64,000 bases of DNA from Coprinellus micaceus. Taxonomy: Eukaryota; Basidiomycota; Agaricomycetes; Agaricales; Psathyrellaceae. Positions 42,814-54,764 of this stretch are shown in pieces. The stretch lies in assembly GCA_951394405.1 (NCBI GenBank), contig OX596346.1:1178001-1242000 (forward strand), given 5' to 3'. The position numbers were made by a program, and so were the translations under genes. Positions within the stretch are counted from its first letter, which is position 1, and every line of letters starts with the position of its first letter. The notes beneath the pieces are model-generated. The model was not told where the DNA came from, did not search any database, and saw only the letters and a list, made by a program, of their open reading frames with translations.

Positions 42814-45104
42814 TCATCTTTTCAGAACGTAAGCGTTCTTGATCAAGAATTCGAGCTGTTCCTTTCTGAAGTCGTCATCGACTGTAGTCGTGTTTCCGCC
42901 CTCCAACTGAAGTACCACCTTGACATTTCAAGGGCGTCAGTACCAACCCGCGCCACCTCTCTAGGATGGGGACCTCCTTACCTGTTTGCGCTCGGTATAC
43001 TGTGGCCAGTGAGGTCCTAAATCGGAGGAGAACGTCAGCAGAGGCAAGGGGAGGAATTCTTATGGAAGATGTCTTCACGTTCAACGCCCTTCCCGTCGTT
43101 CGGAGTCAAGGAAACAGTAAATGAGATCCAATAATCCATCATGACCGCGCTAAGACTCTGGCTGGCCGAATCAGTCGGTAGAACCTGGCCGTAAACGAAG
43201 GCTATTTCCGCAGCGTGAGGCACTAGTAGGCATAGTCGACAAAAAGGTGGATATCCAGTCAACGTCGAGCCTGGGACTGCCTGTAGCAATAGGAAAAGAC
43301 TGACCTCCAAATTGAGACGCGGGACCCTGCCTATGAGTGAAGTGGTACCCGTAAGATTTGACACCGTACTGTGCGGCCACTTGGTTCCATTGCCTGCGTG
43401 CCGCCACGAACAGCATGTCTCCCGCTGTCGAAGTCTTGTTAGATAATGGCACTTTGTGCATCCCGCATCCCGACGAACAGGCGCGAAAAGGGGGTTTCTG
43501 ACGTACTCAAGGACGCGCTCCTCTTGAAAGAGCGAGGCTGGCCAAAGAGCTCTTCTCCGGTGCCATAGGGGGAGCCAACAGATGGGTCATCAGGGTAAAG
43601 TTCAACGATTTTGTCGGCTACCGCCTCCAGCGCTTCTTGAGAGACTATCGGGGGCGAGCTTTGGCCGATGATCATGGCTTTAAAATCCGCGTCTTTCATC
43701 TCGAATGAAGAGGCGAAGTACGTTCCTGGATGTTCAAGCCATGTGGATTCATATTTCATATTGACAGGCGTAAGGCATACCTTCATCGAGGTTGTTTCCA
43801 GCGATAAATGGAATCTTAGCGAACCTTCCTTTCGCGAACAACTTGGAGGCATAGTCGGGGTAGACGCTCCCCTTACCGAAGTCGACAGTGGGCCCAGAGA
43901 ACGACGCACTTTTAAGCACCGCGGCTGTAATCTCCTCTGTCGTCGCGTTCTTCAGGCAATCGAACGCCTTCCCCGACGTTGCCACGCTGGCGCAAGAAGC
44001 GACATTCCCGACGAACCCTTGCCACGCAGGTTCGCTCTGGGATGCTGGGGACGTTCCTGGACCGTTTGCTTGGCCGGATTCGAAGATCTGTGGAATTATT
44101 TCAGGAGCGAACGATTGGGAATTAGGATGTTGACACACGGCGCCTCGAACCAACTTTCCGAAGAGTGGGTTCAGGAACTGGACTCCTGTCATCATGGCCC
44201 CAGCGCTCTCGCCAAATATCGTGACTTTGGTCTTGTCACCGCCGAAGAGGTGGATATTTGCCTGCACCCATTCCAGGGCGGTGATCTGGTCATGAAGGGC
44301 TAGGTTCAGGGCTCGATTATCGTCAGCTGCGGGGTACCGCATGTACAGATGTGAGATCGACGAAGGGTTGAGATGACGGACACGACATACCCTCCTTCCC
44401 CTGAGGAAAGCCGAGGATACCCAGACGGTAATTGAAGTTCACGTATATGATTGGGGTTCCCTGGGGTGTGGCGTTAGTGGAGGGTGAGTGCGGGGGCGCG
44501 TCTCATTTACCCTTGCGATGCTACGGGTGACGAGGTTTGTACCATCGTAGGTATTCGAAGAGCCAACGATGAACGCTCCGCCATATGTCCAAAACAGCTA
44601 TGAGCACATTCAATAAGTTTGGTTCACATTAGGTGGTGAGAGTGAGACTCACTACTGGGAGTTTCTCCTCCGATGCGACGCCTGCAGGTCGGAAGACGTT
44701 GACAGTCAAGCAATCTTCGGATACAGTCGTCGGGTCTGCCGACTTTTCTGCGTGAGCCACGTCCGAATTGGTTGTAGGACGGGAACATACCATCTGAACG
44801 CAGGACTTTCCGTAAGCGCTGGCATTGAAAGAGGGCGTCGCTAGGTGGGCCTTGAGAACAGTTCTGTGGAACCTCAGGGGACCGATGGGTGGTTCGGCGA
44901 AGGGGATGCCTATTAATTGCCGTGTGTTCAATTGGATTCAGACACCTTTACTGGATTCGCAGAAGGGAACCTCTCACCGCCAAAGAACTCGACCTCGTCG
45001 GAGATGGTTCGTCCGGAGACTATGGTCTTGCCGAGCTTTACTTCGGGGAGAGCATGGATGAAGGTCAACAAGAAGACCAATGAGAATACCAGCGGTTTGA
45101 ACAT
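42814..45104 (-). CDS. Secreted type-B carboxylesterase (paralog 2)
   Basis: Signal peptide MFKPLVFSLVFLLTFIHA, then LPEVKLGKTIVSGRTIS. Family blocks: GIPFAEPPIGPLRFH, SEDCLTVNVFRP, oxyanion-hole region with FWTYGGAFIVGSS, nucleophile elbow FGESAGAMM, acid residue in NNLDEG, catalytic His in VPHAAEIAFVYGQV. The triad is complete. The end is DDDFRKEQLEFLIKNAYVLKR. Splice sites join in phase throughout, including the intron in front of TGDMLFVAARRQWNQ. The closest relative in the window is paralog 3 on the opposite strand ([16 protein letters not shown] and PHAAEI are common to both), not the adjacent paralog 1. The substrate cannot be told; candidates are esters of plant cell wall, lipids or xenobiotics. 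Confidence 0.88.
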
Positions 45105-45159
45105 GATGAGTAGTACTTCTGATACTCAGGCATCTCCTTGAACTCTCGTCGGACTCTCG

Positions 45160-45166
45160 TTTTATA
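45160..45166 (-). promoter_or_regulatory. Putative TATA box of carboxylesterase paralog 2
   Basis: TATAAAA on the minus strand, about 56 bases upstream of the ATG at 45104. Confidence 0.5.
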
Positions 45167-45907
45167 TCCAGCATTGTGGAAGAATAAGAACCATTGATTT
45201 TCCGTGGCGTGGTTCCCCTTTAACGAAGGCTCTCACCGGGCGACGGGAACGGGTCGAAGTTAAATGCCCTACAGCTGTCAGAAGACTCCTGCACCGAGCA
45301 ACTACGCGCGCCGTGGAATGGGTGGCTCGCCGATGAAGAACAGTTTAGGCGCTGAAGAGCCGCGAGCATCGGATGCATCTGGGTCAAGTGGTAGGCACCT
45401 TTGCTACCTTTTCTCCGTGGATTGTTCTTCCTGGCGTGGACGGCAGAGTGGAAATAAGCGCTGGAGTTGCTGGAGCGGCCCATCCCACTCCCTGTGGCAG
45501 TTGAATACCCACTGCGGGTTCGGACCTCGGTTTTTTGCGGTCCAGATAGTGTTCAGAGGGGAACATGAGATCTGGCGAAACGCTTCTGTAGTCAGGTTTG
45601 GTGCGGAAAACCGATTTTGTAATCGAGTTTCGAAACAAAACCATGAAAACCGACACCATGACCTGAGAAATCGAGGTCTGAACTCCCCGTTTTCATACGC
45701 GCAGAACCTTCCACCGATGTGGAATGAGAGCACCAGAGAGCGAGTTGTTGGGAATCTGGGGTTCGAGTGGAGGTTTGAAAGGATCTACATTTTGTCTGCT
45801 GGCCTGGGCGTTTAGCTTCGTGTTCTTTCGTCGGCACCGTGGGCTACCTGAGTAGCTAGTCCGTAATGGCTGTCTCAGAGTGACGGCAGGAAGAAAGAAG
45901 TCCCAAA
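45167..45907. other. Divergent intergenic region
   Basis: About 740 bases between the start of carboxylesterase paralog 2 and the start of the GT90 gene. No supportable coding signal. Confidence 0.4.
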
Positions 45908-48170
45908 ATGACGATCATTTCTGAATCAAATACAGCCCAACAACCTGAATCGGGGTGTCAGACAACCTCGACGACGACGACGACGACTTGGACGTTGGCG
46001 AGCCCAACGAATACTATGCGGGCGAAATCCTTACTCTCTTTAACCACACTCCCTTTTCGCAACGGATATGTCTTCGCCATCTGCGTCATGGTCGTCTTCA
46101 TGCAAGCCGGTTTCCACAGCGGCCGTCGTGACAAGTCACGATTAGAAGACCAGCTCCTTCTCGTCACCCCCGAAATCCAAGACGAGCTTCTCGCGAAAGC
46201 AAAATCGCCCCTCGACTCTCTCGGCGTCACACGCAGGCGGGGCGTCATCGATGAACACCCCATTCCCAAGTTAATGGAGCAGGCCGAGCTGCGGTACCGA
46301 AAGAAGCTTGCGGGGCAATCCAAGTCGTTGAAGGCAGCGGTGCAGCAATACAAGAAACGATACGGCAGGCCACCGCCTAAGGGCTTCGATGAGTGGTGGA
46401 CTTTCGCGAAGAAGAACAATGTGCGGATGGTCGATGAATATGACGGGCTGATGGAAGACCTGGAGCCTTTCTGGGGGTTGAGTGGAGTCGAGCTGAAGCG
46501 CCGAGCGGCACAGGCGAGTCCTCTTCAATGGTTGGGTCCATATGTTGCTAAACGAGTGTACCCAGGCGGGCGAGCTGCCCGCTATCGATATCGTACGGGT
46601 GCGGAATGGCAAGTCAGAAAGCGTCAATCTGCGTGGAGAGGGTGTCAGTGGGCGTGCTGAAGGATTCCGTCAGATGATAGAGCGGTTTCAGGACAAGGTG
46701 GGCTCGCTGCTCCCTGTACGTTAGGCCTCACTGAGGTTCCGACAGCTCCCATACGTCGAGTTCCCTATCAATTCCAAATCAGAGAGCCGTGTCCTCGTCC
46801 CCTGGGAGCACGGCCTCTACCACAACCTCACCCTGCAAGATTCCTCCCAAGGCTTGGAGAAGATGCTCGGTGGTCCCTTCCGAGAAGACTGGGCTGGTGA
46901 AGGGACGACTTGGGACAGATGGAGACGTACCTGCCATCCCGACTCGGTTGCCCGCCGCGTATTCTCCTCGCTCCGCAACGCCTTCCGCCTACAAAACATC
47001 AACTACTTCGACATTGATGGCTCACCAGGAGACGACTTTAGCTTCGTCCCACAAACCTCGGCTGAGCTCGACTTTTGCAACAAGCCGCACGTACACATCG
47101 ACCATGGGCATTTCTTCACCGACTTCCGACCCATACACGCGCTATATCCCATTTTCAGCCCCGCGAAAGCCCCAGGATTCCTGGATATCCGCATTCCCAG
47201 CCACTACTACTTTGGGAACACACCACGATATACGTATGGGTGGGACTCGGTGAATCTGGAGGTGGAGGAGATAGACAAGATGGAGGTGCCATGGGAGGAG
47301 AAGGAGGACAAGATCTTCTGGCGTGGTGCGTCGTCTGGAGGGGGGAATCATCCGCCTGGGTATGCAGCCCACTTCCATCGGCATCGGTTCCTCCAAATGT
47401 CCTCGGATTCGTCAGACACTAACAGGACGGTTACCTTTGCCGACCCTCCTGATTCAAACCACTTCGTCGCCGCTATGGTGCCAGTGGCGAATCTGAACGA
47501 GGAGGTGATGGATACCGCATTTGCGAAAGCGGTATCGGCGGATAGCTATCCCGGAGGAGAAAGTGCGTTGAAGAGGTTCACTCGGTTCGCAGATGCGGTC
47601 TCGCTCGGGAGGCATTGGGCGTACAAGTACCTCATGGATCTCGATGGTGTTGGGTATAGCGGGCGGTTCATGGCGTTTTTGGCTAGCGATAGCGTGCCTC
47701 TTAAGGGCACAGTGTACAAGGAGTACTTCTCGGATTGGATCGAACCTTGGTACGTATCTGGCGCCACTATATATCAACCGAACCGCTTGACGATAACTTG
47801 CTCATCAACTTTCTAGGCTGCATTTCATCCCCGTCTCGTCCTCCTATAAGGAGGTCTACAATATCCATGCGTATTTCTCGGGTCCTAGCAAGTCCGCATT
47901 GGAAGTGATTGGATCGTCACAGGCGAACGCTTCCCTTGATGAACGGAGACCGTTAGAGGGGGACCGCCGTTTGCGGCGGATAGCTAGGGCTGGAAAGGAG
48001 TGGAAACAGACCATTGGGAGGACAGTCGATATGGAAGGTCAGTGTTTGGTCATCTGCTATCCTTTGGCCTTACTGACCTGATATCTTTCTTGTCCATAGC
48101 GTATGTCTACAGGCTTTGCCTGGAGTGGGCGAGGTTAACGAGCGAGGATCGAGATGCTATGAATTATTGA
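45908..48170 (+). CDS. GT90 (CAP10/CAP59-type) glycosyltransferase
   Basis: This is a type II membrane glycosyltransferase, probably Golgi, of the family that includes Cryptococcus Cap10 and animal POGLUT enzymes. A cytosolic Thr-rich N-terminus precedes one membrane helix (GYVFAICVMVVFMQAGF, about residues 52-68). The stem includes YKKRYGRPPPKGFDEWW, a signature of fungal members. The catalytic part contains DFSFVPQTSAELDFCNKP, FRPIHALYPIFSPAKAPGF, DIRIPSHYYFGN, KIFWRGASSGG (the family's WRG motif), HRHRFLQM, YKYLMDLDGVGYSGRF, SDSVPLKGTVYKEYFSDWI and LHFIPVS. The end is YRLCLEWARLTSEDRDAMNY. Four introns, joins in phase. The sugar and acceptor are unknown; xylosyltransfer to surface glycans is known for Cap10-like relatives. 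Confidence 0.85.
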
Positions 48171-48505
48171 GCACGATACAGTATAGAGACGGACTCAGCT
48201 ATCCCTACTATTTATTCAACAGCTACACGCACGCAAGCACCTGCATACCATCACTTACGGATTTTCAATTGCCCCGACTTTCGCGGTCTTCCCCTCCTTT
48301 CATCGAGATCGCAGTTTCCTTAGGTTTCGTGGGCGTCTCCTTCACCATCCTGGTTTACTTGTAGATTATCGTCAAAAGGCGCTTCTATATTTTACGATAT
48401 TAATATAATCTCCTGTATCGTATCGGAATGCTGTACTCCAAGGGAAGGTACGAGCGGGGCAAAGCCATTCGACGGATCACACTGACGGATCAACGACGAA
48501 GAACT

Positions 48506-51384
48506 ATGTTTGCTGGCACTGCCCAGCCCAAAATCTCCTTCCCTCCTCCCTCCATGTCGATCTCGACTTCATCGTCGCTGGAACAATCCTTCATTGTTGT
48601 CGACAAGCACTCGAGGACATCGTCAGAGTCGTCTGTGAACCCCGACCACCCTTCAGTGCATCCGGACTACAAATGCGGCTCGACGAGGTCATATGCCCAT
48701 GATTGGTCGCATAGGGGAACTGGGGGTGGGATTCGCGTCCAGGGGAAGCATTTTGTGGACGAGTATGGGAGGGTGTGTCATTTGAGGGGGGCGAATGTGT
48801 CGGGGTGCACGAAATCGTGAGTACGGGACGCGTTGTGAGTGGATGATAACCTGATTTGGGGGGTTAGGCCCGTCGACCACGATCACGAACAGTTCCCTGG
48901 TGACCATAGAACCGTCACTTTTGTTGGAAGGCCGTTTCCGTTGGAAGAAGCCCCTCAGCATTTTGCTCGTCTGCGGAGGTGGGGGTTATCGTTCAGTATG
49001 TACGGGTAGTTCTATGAGCTTGTGCGCGAACTGACGCTCCCGCAGTTCGTTTTCTTGTTACCTGGGAAGCGGTAGAGCATGCTGGACCGTAAGTCAACCC
49101 CCACTCCACACTACGGAGGAAGTCTTCACAGTGACACAGGGGGATCTACGATAAAGAATACCTAACGTACATCCGCAAACTCCTCTCCATCGCCCCTGAA
49201 TATGGCATTAGCGCCTTCGTCTCGCTCCACCAGGACGTGTGGTCCCGATACTCGGGTGGCTCCGGCGCCCCTGCATGGACCCTTGAGCTTGCAGGCTTCG
49301 ATTTGCACGCCATTGAGGAAGCAGGGGCGGGGTGGTTGTTGGGGATGAAGAGGGGCGGGCATGTGGAGGAGGAGAGAGGGATATGGCCGTGTGGGTACCA
49401 GAAGCTTAGTGCGGCGACAATGGCGTGAGTCTACCGCCTGCTTGAGGATGAGGCGTGCGGTGCTGACGGCTGTATAGGACCCTCTTTTGGGCGGGGGAGG
49501 CGTTCGCGCCGAAGATTATGGTTGGAGACGCCAATATTCAGGCTTATCTTCAGGATTGCTTCTTGAATATGTTTGACGAGATCGTAAAGGCGACTGAGGA
49601 CCTAGAAGCCGTATTGGGATACGAGGTTCGTCGTGGGCCCCCTTCCCTTCCAGCTCTTTGACATTTCCTGCTTCAGATCATGAACGAACCACATAGGGGA
49701 TACCTAGAGATACCGTCCCTGCACAGTTTCGACTACAACACCGACCTTCATTTATCTCACGTTCGTAAGTCACAATTGGTTTCACTGCCTTCAAGACACA
49801 GACCCTGACCTCACGGCAGCTTCTGCGTTCCAATCGTTCCAGTTGGGAGCTGGCTACCCAACAGAAGTACCGACCTATAAACGTTCCTTCCCGATGCCGA
49901 CCCGAATTGGCGGGCATACCCTATTAAATACGAACAAGGTGAAGGCGTGGCGGGACGACGGGCCTACGGGTGGGAAGTGTATCTGGCAGATGCATAATGT
50001 GTGGGACTGGGATACCAAGAAGAAGGAGGCCGTCGTATTACAGGAGGAGTATTTCAAGGTTCACCCTCGAACGAAGAAGCCAGTGAGTGGATCTAAATGG
50101 AAGGGTGTAGACTCTTGGCTGAAAGTAATCAGATCGATTGGTACACCGATTGCTATTACCCGCTCATTAAGAGATGGGAACAGCGTGTCAGGACCCTCGC
50201 TGGACCAAACAAGATAATCTTCCTGGAACCAATTCCCAACGAGGTACGCAACTCTCCCTAATCATGCTAACCATCCACCCATTATGTCTTGCAGTTCTGC
50301 CGACCAAGCTTCGGCAAAGAAGGTCGCGTTAGCAACATGGTTTACGCGCCACACTGGTACGACCTCAAAAGCTTGTTCGAAAAGGCTTTTGGGAACTTCA
50401 CAGTGAACGTCCAGGGGCTGTCGCGAGGCATGTTCCCGTTGAAAGCATTCTACTGGGGCCATAAGGGTGCCCGGGACAATTACAGCGTCCAGATTGCCAC
50501 CCTCGTCGAGCATGCTGCGAAATCACTTGGCCAGACCCCTGTGCTCTTTGGGGAATGCGGTATTCCCTTTGATATGAAGTGGGTCCTAACAATTTACCCC
50601 TTCACTCCCTTTGTTCATCCGACTGATGATCGCGCAGTCACAAGAAGGCATTCTCTACTGGAGATTTCAGTTGGCAGGCAAAAATGATGGATGCAATGAT
50701 CACTGGGCTTGAAAGATCCTTGGTTGGTTTCACGTACGTTCATTAACTACACCCTTTCCACAGCAGATTCTAACATGATACAGTCTCTGGAACTATAATC
50801 CGTTGAATACGGATAACTACGGGGATGACTGGAACGGGGAAAACTTCTCCTGGTTCAGTCAATCCCGCGCGCTTCCCGCGGAACTCCTCTACCATGAGCA
50901 ATCCGCCCCCTCTCTCGACAACGGTGGCAGAATCCTCTCTTCGATCGTCCGACCATACCCAGCAAAAACGTGCGGTATCCCCCTCAAACTCGACTACGAG
51001 ATGAATTCGGGTACCCTGTACTTTGAGTGGGCCAACTATGTGGACCCCACCTCGACGCTGCGGGCCACAGAGACGGAGATCTTTTACCCTTCTCTGCTTG
51101 CGCAATCGCGGAAGATCAGAGTGTCTGGGCTCGAGCCCGGCGATCGATGCGTCTGGGATGAACAGAGGCAGACTGTGTTCATCTGCTGTGCGGACGTCGA
51201 CACTCCCGCAAAGATCCATCGGGTTGAGATCTCACTCTTCCCGAGTCTGGATGCCAATCGCCCAGAATTCTTTGTGAATGACTTCTGGAGTGACTTCGGG
51301 ACGGTCGCGTTTTATCTTTGCGTTTTCTTTTTCTTTGCTGCCGCTGCCTTCGTCGCTTATTATCTGGACTTTTCTACCTACTAA
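48506..51384 (+). CDS. GH5 glucosidase, EGCrP/steryl-glucosidase type, membrane-anchored
   Basis: This is a glycoside hydrolase family 5 enzyme resembling the fungal glucosylceramide- or sterylglucoside-cleaving EGCrP proteins. The N-terminus is Ser-rich; ATG codons at 48428, 48506 and 48554 are all in frame, and I chose the middle one. The beta/alpha barrel starts at VDEYGRVCHLRGANVSG, with IRFLVTWEAVEHAGPG and VSLHQDVWSRYSGGSGAP. The acid/base Glu lies in IMNEPHRGYL, assembled across an intron, and the nucleophile Glu in VLFGECGIPFD. A beta-sandwich C-terminal region follows (VDPTSTLRATETEIFYPSL), then a hydrophobic helix at the very end (TVAFYLCVFFFFAAAAFVAYY). Ten or so introns, joins in phase. 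The C-terminal anchor suggests action on membrane glycolipids; which lipid is inference. Confidence 0.85.
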
Positions 51385-51894
51385 TTATTAATCGTATCGC
51401 TTTGGAAACCTTTGGCAAATATCCCACAGGGTGGACGGTTTGCATTGCGAAGCGATGTGGCGACCTCCTGGAAGGCCTTCTACCCCTTTCTTCCCTTTTG
51501 TCCCGGTTCAGAGACTCCGACCTCGTTGCAGTTCCTTTCTGGAAATGACGAGAACAAAGTGATAATCGGAATCGATACACGTTTTCTGTGCCTCGTGCCA
51601 AGGTGTAGGCTGTCAGGACCAAGGAAGCGAAAGGTGTTTGAGGGTTTATCTGCTGACCTCACCTACAGATCACTGTGACTGTCGTCATTATCCCAAAGCT
51701 CCTTCCGCCAGCGCCAATCCGAAAGGAGCACCACACAGATATTTATACCTCCAGGTGAGTTATACGACCCGTTCCTTACCCTTCCTCTTCCATCTCTCCG
51801 GGACGTGTGCTGAGCATCGACCCCGTGCTTTATAGTTTACCTTACTTGCTCGATAACCTTATCGCGGCAAAGTAACGACCTCGCCTCAGCAACG
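51385..51894. other. Intergenic region
   Basis: About 510 bases between the GH5 stop and the next start. No coding signal; presumably 3' end of one gene and promoter of the next. Confidence 0.4.
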
Positions 51895-53780
51895 ATGTAC
51901 GCACCTCCACGACCAAGAAGCAGGGCGCCTTCGCCCTCGCCATATAGTGCACCCCTCCCGCCGTCCGTCGCCCCCAGTACCATCTCTATCCCGAGTCCGT
52001 ACGGATTTGCACCCCCTTCAGTCGCTCCAAGCACCATCCCCATCCCCCCATACTCCGCACCACCGGTCGCTTCAAGCACGGGTTCCATCCCAGGTGGCTA
52101 CCCAGGCTCGTCATCGTATTCACCATCGGATAGCAACGCTGCTGCGGCTGGGCCCTACTATATGCCCAGTGGTTATCACAGCCGTCCCGCAAGCGTCAAC
52201 GGGTTCCGTGTCGAGAAGGTTGGCAAATCGCCGTCCATCGGCTCGAGAGGCGCTCTACCCCCAGCAGACATGCCCACGGCCCCTGCCTATTATGACGAAG
52301 CGACGTACCGACGGGCAGTCACTGCACTCCTTGAGGCGAAGGATCGCCAGTTTGCTACGACAGGTCGCGTAGCGGTCGACCCAACTCAGATGGTGTTGTT
52401 CTTCAGGTCCAAGGTGAGAACGTTTGCAACCGACACCAAGTGAGATGTTCTGACTTTCTCCTTCCAGAGCGGTATAACCCAATCCATCGACTTCCCGATC
52501 GACGTCGAAGTCGATGCACCTCCTGCCTTTGACGTGCTCGTCGCCTCCTGCCGACCCCACCAAACATCTAACTACAACACCTACATGGAACGCGAATCCA
52601 TGTTCTATCCCCCAACCCTCCCTCTCACTATCTCTCTGGACATCATGTCCAACTACCCGATCCTTGACGGCGTTCGGAATGCGCTGTTCCCCAACCTTCC
52701 AGCGGGCCACTACCTGACCGCTGTCCGCGACAAGTTCGAGATCATCCTCGATGGGAGTCGTCTCGAGCGACAGGCCGTTCAAACACGAAATGACGGACGA
52801 GCAGCGACAGTTATCGTCACCCTCCCGGTCAAGTTTTCGGGCGGTGCCCTCATCGTGCGCGATCCAGCGACTGGTGCGCAAGAGCTGTTCACGACGAAGA
52901 CCAAACCCGGAGAATCTAACGAACTCGAATGGGTGGCGTTCTTGTCCAACTGCGAGTACGAGACCCAGATTGTGGACACGGGATATCGGGTGATGATGTC
53001 GTATGGAGTGTATGTGAGGAACTTTAGCCCCGAGGGAGCCATCAAGTTCCAGTCGTTGTTGACCCCACAGGAGGCATTCTTCGATTTCTTGGGCCCGGTG
53101 TTAAACATGTCGAGGGGGAAGACGGTGGGGTTCCATCTGAGTTGTGATTATCCCGAGGTGAATCCTTCTCAGCTGACTGCGGATTCTCTTATTCCTCGCG
53201 TACGTCCCTCTCCATCTCTTCTTACCCAACGGCGAGGCTAATGGGCCATTCGTACACACAGTTAAAGGCGGGCGACTACCTCCTCTACCACTCCTTAAAG
53301 CTGTACCACCTTCTGCCAGAACTTCACTGGACAGCTGGCGAGTACATCTGGCCTCTCGGGACCCGTGTCGAGCTCGACGGCGAAGATATCGTTGCAGGCC
53401 TCAGCACTCAACTCAAGTCGGCTTCGATTAGCCCCCGCGCACCATTCATCCCTGGTATCACCAACACCCCAGCATACCCACCAGCGATGAACATCCCATC
53501 GGGCTACCCTGTCCCTGGAGCCAGCTCTTTTGGTATTTATGGATCGCCTCCTAGGGGATCGCCGCCGATGATGGCGGCTGAATCTCAAGACCAAGCTCTG
53601 CGAGTGAAGGTGCAGCAGAGCGGGGGACAATCGCTGAGCGAGGCGGGAATAGCGGTATTGGCGGACCAGTGGAACCACACAGCGGCGAATGCGGGGGCGG
53701 TGGAACGTGTGCCGTTCCTTTCGAGAGGGGAGCTTCAGAAGCTCGTCGTGAACGTCTTGCTTGTCGTGATGGTGAAATAA
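51895..53780 (+). CDS. 2-oxoglutarate dioxygenase-like protein with lost metal ligands
   Basis: Three exons. The first 105 residues are low-complexity, rich in Pro, Ser and Tyr, with PSVAPSTI repeated. A folded region follows that looks like the double-stranded beta-helix of fungal prolyl-4-hydroxylase-type Fe(II)/2-oxoglutarate enzymes: ATVIVTLPVKFSGGALIVRD, then WVAFLSNCEYETQIVDTGYRV and MMSYGVYVR. In active relatives known to me the first strand has an HxD pair and the second block reads CEHEV; here the first place is VQTRNDGRAAT and the second is CEYET, so all three iron ligands seem missing. The C-terminal 180 residues are Pro/Gly-rich and unconserved. Function is unknown; a catalytically dead binding or scaffold role is inference. 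Confidence 0.62.
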
Positions 53781-54123
53781 GGGTTGTAGGCGATGGGATA
53801 TTTATGGTGGGTTCTCGGGATCGGGATTCAAGAGTACGATTACGGGCTTCAAAGTTAATTTGCGCATGATACCACTGGTCTAGGCCGCACACATGATTTA
53901 TGCTGATTTACATGCAACCTAGCGTTCTTAACTGCAATGGAACTATATTGTCGAGATGAGTGTATGAGGAAACGGATGGTGGATCCTCGCACCACAGATC
54001 CTTGAACAACACTAGTACGCCGACGCGGCTTCCAAAAACGAGCGGGTAATATGGATCCCGTTCAACTCGACATGAGCTAACTCAGGGTCCTCCAAAAGAA
54101 GGCGTTCGATTTCATCGACGTCC
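53781..54123. other. Intergenic region
   Basis: About 340 bases between the stops of the 2OG-like gene and the minus-strand gene next to it. Nothing further seen. Confidence 0.35.
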
Positions 54124-54764
54124 TCATGCCGGAGGTATGTCCTGCAGATCCCAGTTTAGTTCTAATGTTGAGGCAACAAACACGGACTCTAAGCACCTGG
54201 AAGAAAGCCAAAAGACGTCACCAGGTGTCAGCGTCCTCTTCCACTTCTTGTAGTGCGGAACCGATATTCTCAGCAGGGACTGCCCAGCCATGGTCTTGAC
54301 CTTTTTGAAGACCCGGTGCGTGGCTGGCCAACGACTAGCTGGGTACTGTCCTTTCTCGAGAGCATGCGTAAAATGGTCGTCGACGTATAAGGTCCCGTTC
54401 TCGCTGAGCATTAAGTCAGCAAAACACAAAGGCAAGATGAATCTGATCAGTAGGTTTGACGCACGATGTGAACTGACCGCATCCCTTCAGAAACGCGACG
54501 ACCTCCCCTGGTGCAAGAACCTGATCGTATTCGAGCCCCCGCCTTCGGGATGGGACGGCGTCGCAAGGGTTCTCCGGCCCAGGCACCCCTGAGGGCTCTG
54601 CCTCGCGCTTGTCAAAGAAGTGCTCTGGGTACTTGGCACGAGCAGCTAGTTCTCTCCGTGTCGCTTGTTTCAGTTGATGCATAGGCTGGCTGTGGACTCG
54701 CGATTGCTGCGACGGATACTACTGTCGCGAGCAGAGTCGAGAGGAGAGCGAAGGGGGCTCGCAT
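54124..54764 (-). pseudogene. Small secreted protein, probably broken
   Basis: A clear signal peptide begins at 54764 (MRAPFALLSTLLATVVSVAAIA). Downstream a good coding block (YDQVLAPGEVVAFLKG) and another (YVDDHFTHALEKGQYPAS, VFKKVKTMAGQSL, TLTPGDVFWLSSRCLESVFVAS) lie in different frames. A convincing intron (GTCAGT near 54480 to a CAG near 54408, with a CTGAC branch-like site) separates the last two, but the join leaves the wrong phase by one base. The signal-peptide frame also ends after 50 codons. Either exons are mis-placed by me or the gene has lost one or two bases. The product would be a small cysteine-poor secreted protein of unknown function. Confidence 0.4.

Noticed and set aside
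45264..45815. 183-residue plus-strand open frame upstream of the GT90 gene
   Set aside because: Overlaps equally long frames on the other strand, which is typical of GC-biased non-coding DNA; no motif seen.
52255..52881. 208-residue minus-strand frame opposite the 2OG-like gene
   Set aside because: Antisense shadow of a coding exon; no independent support.
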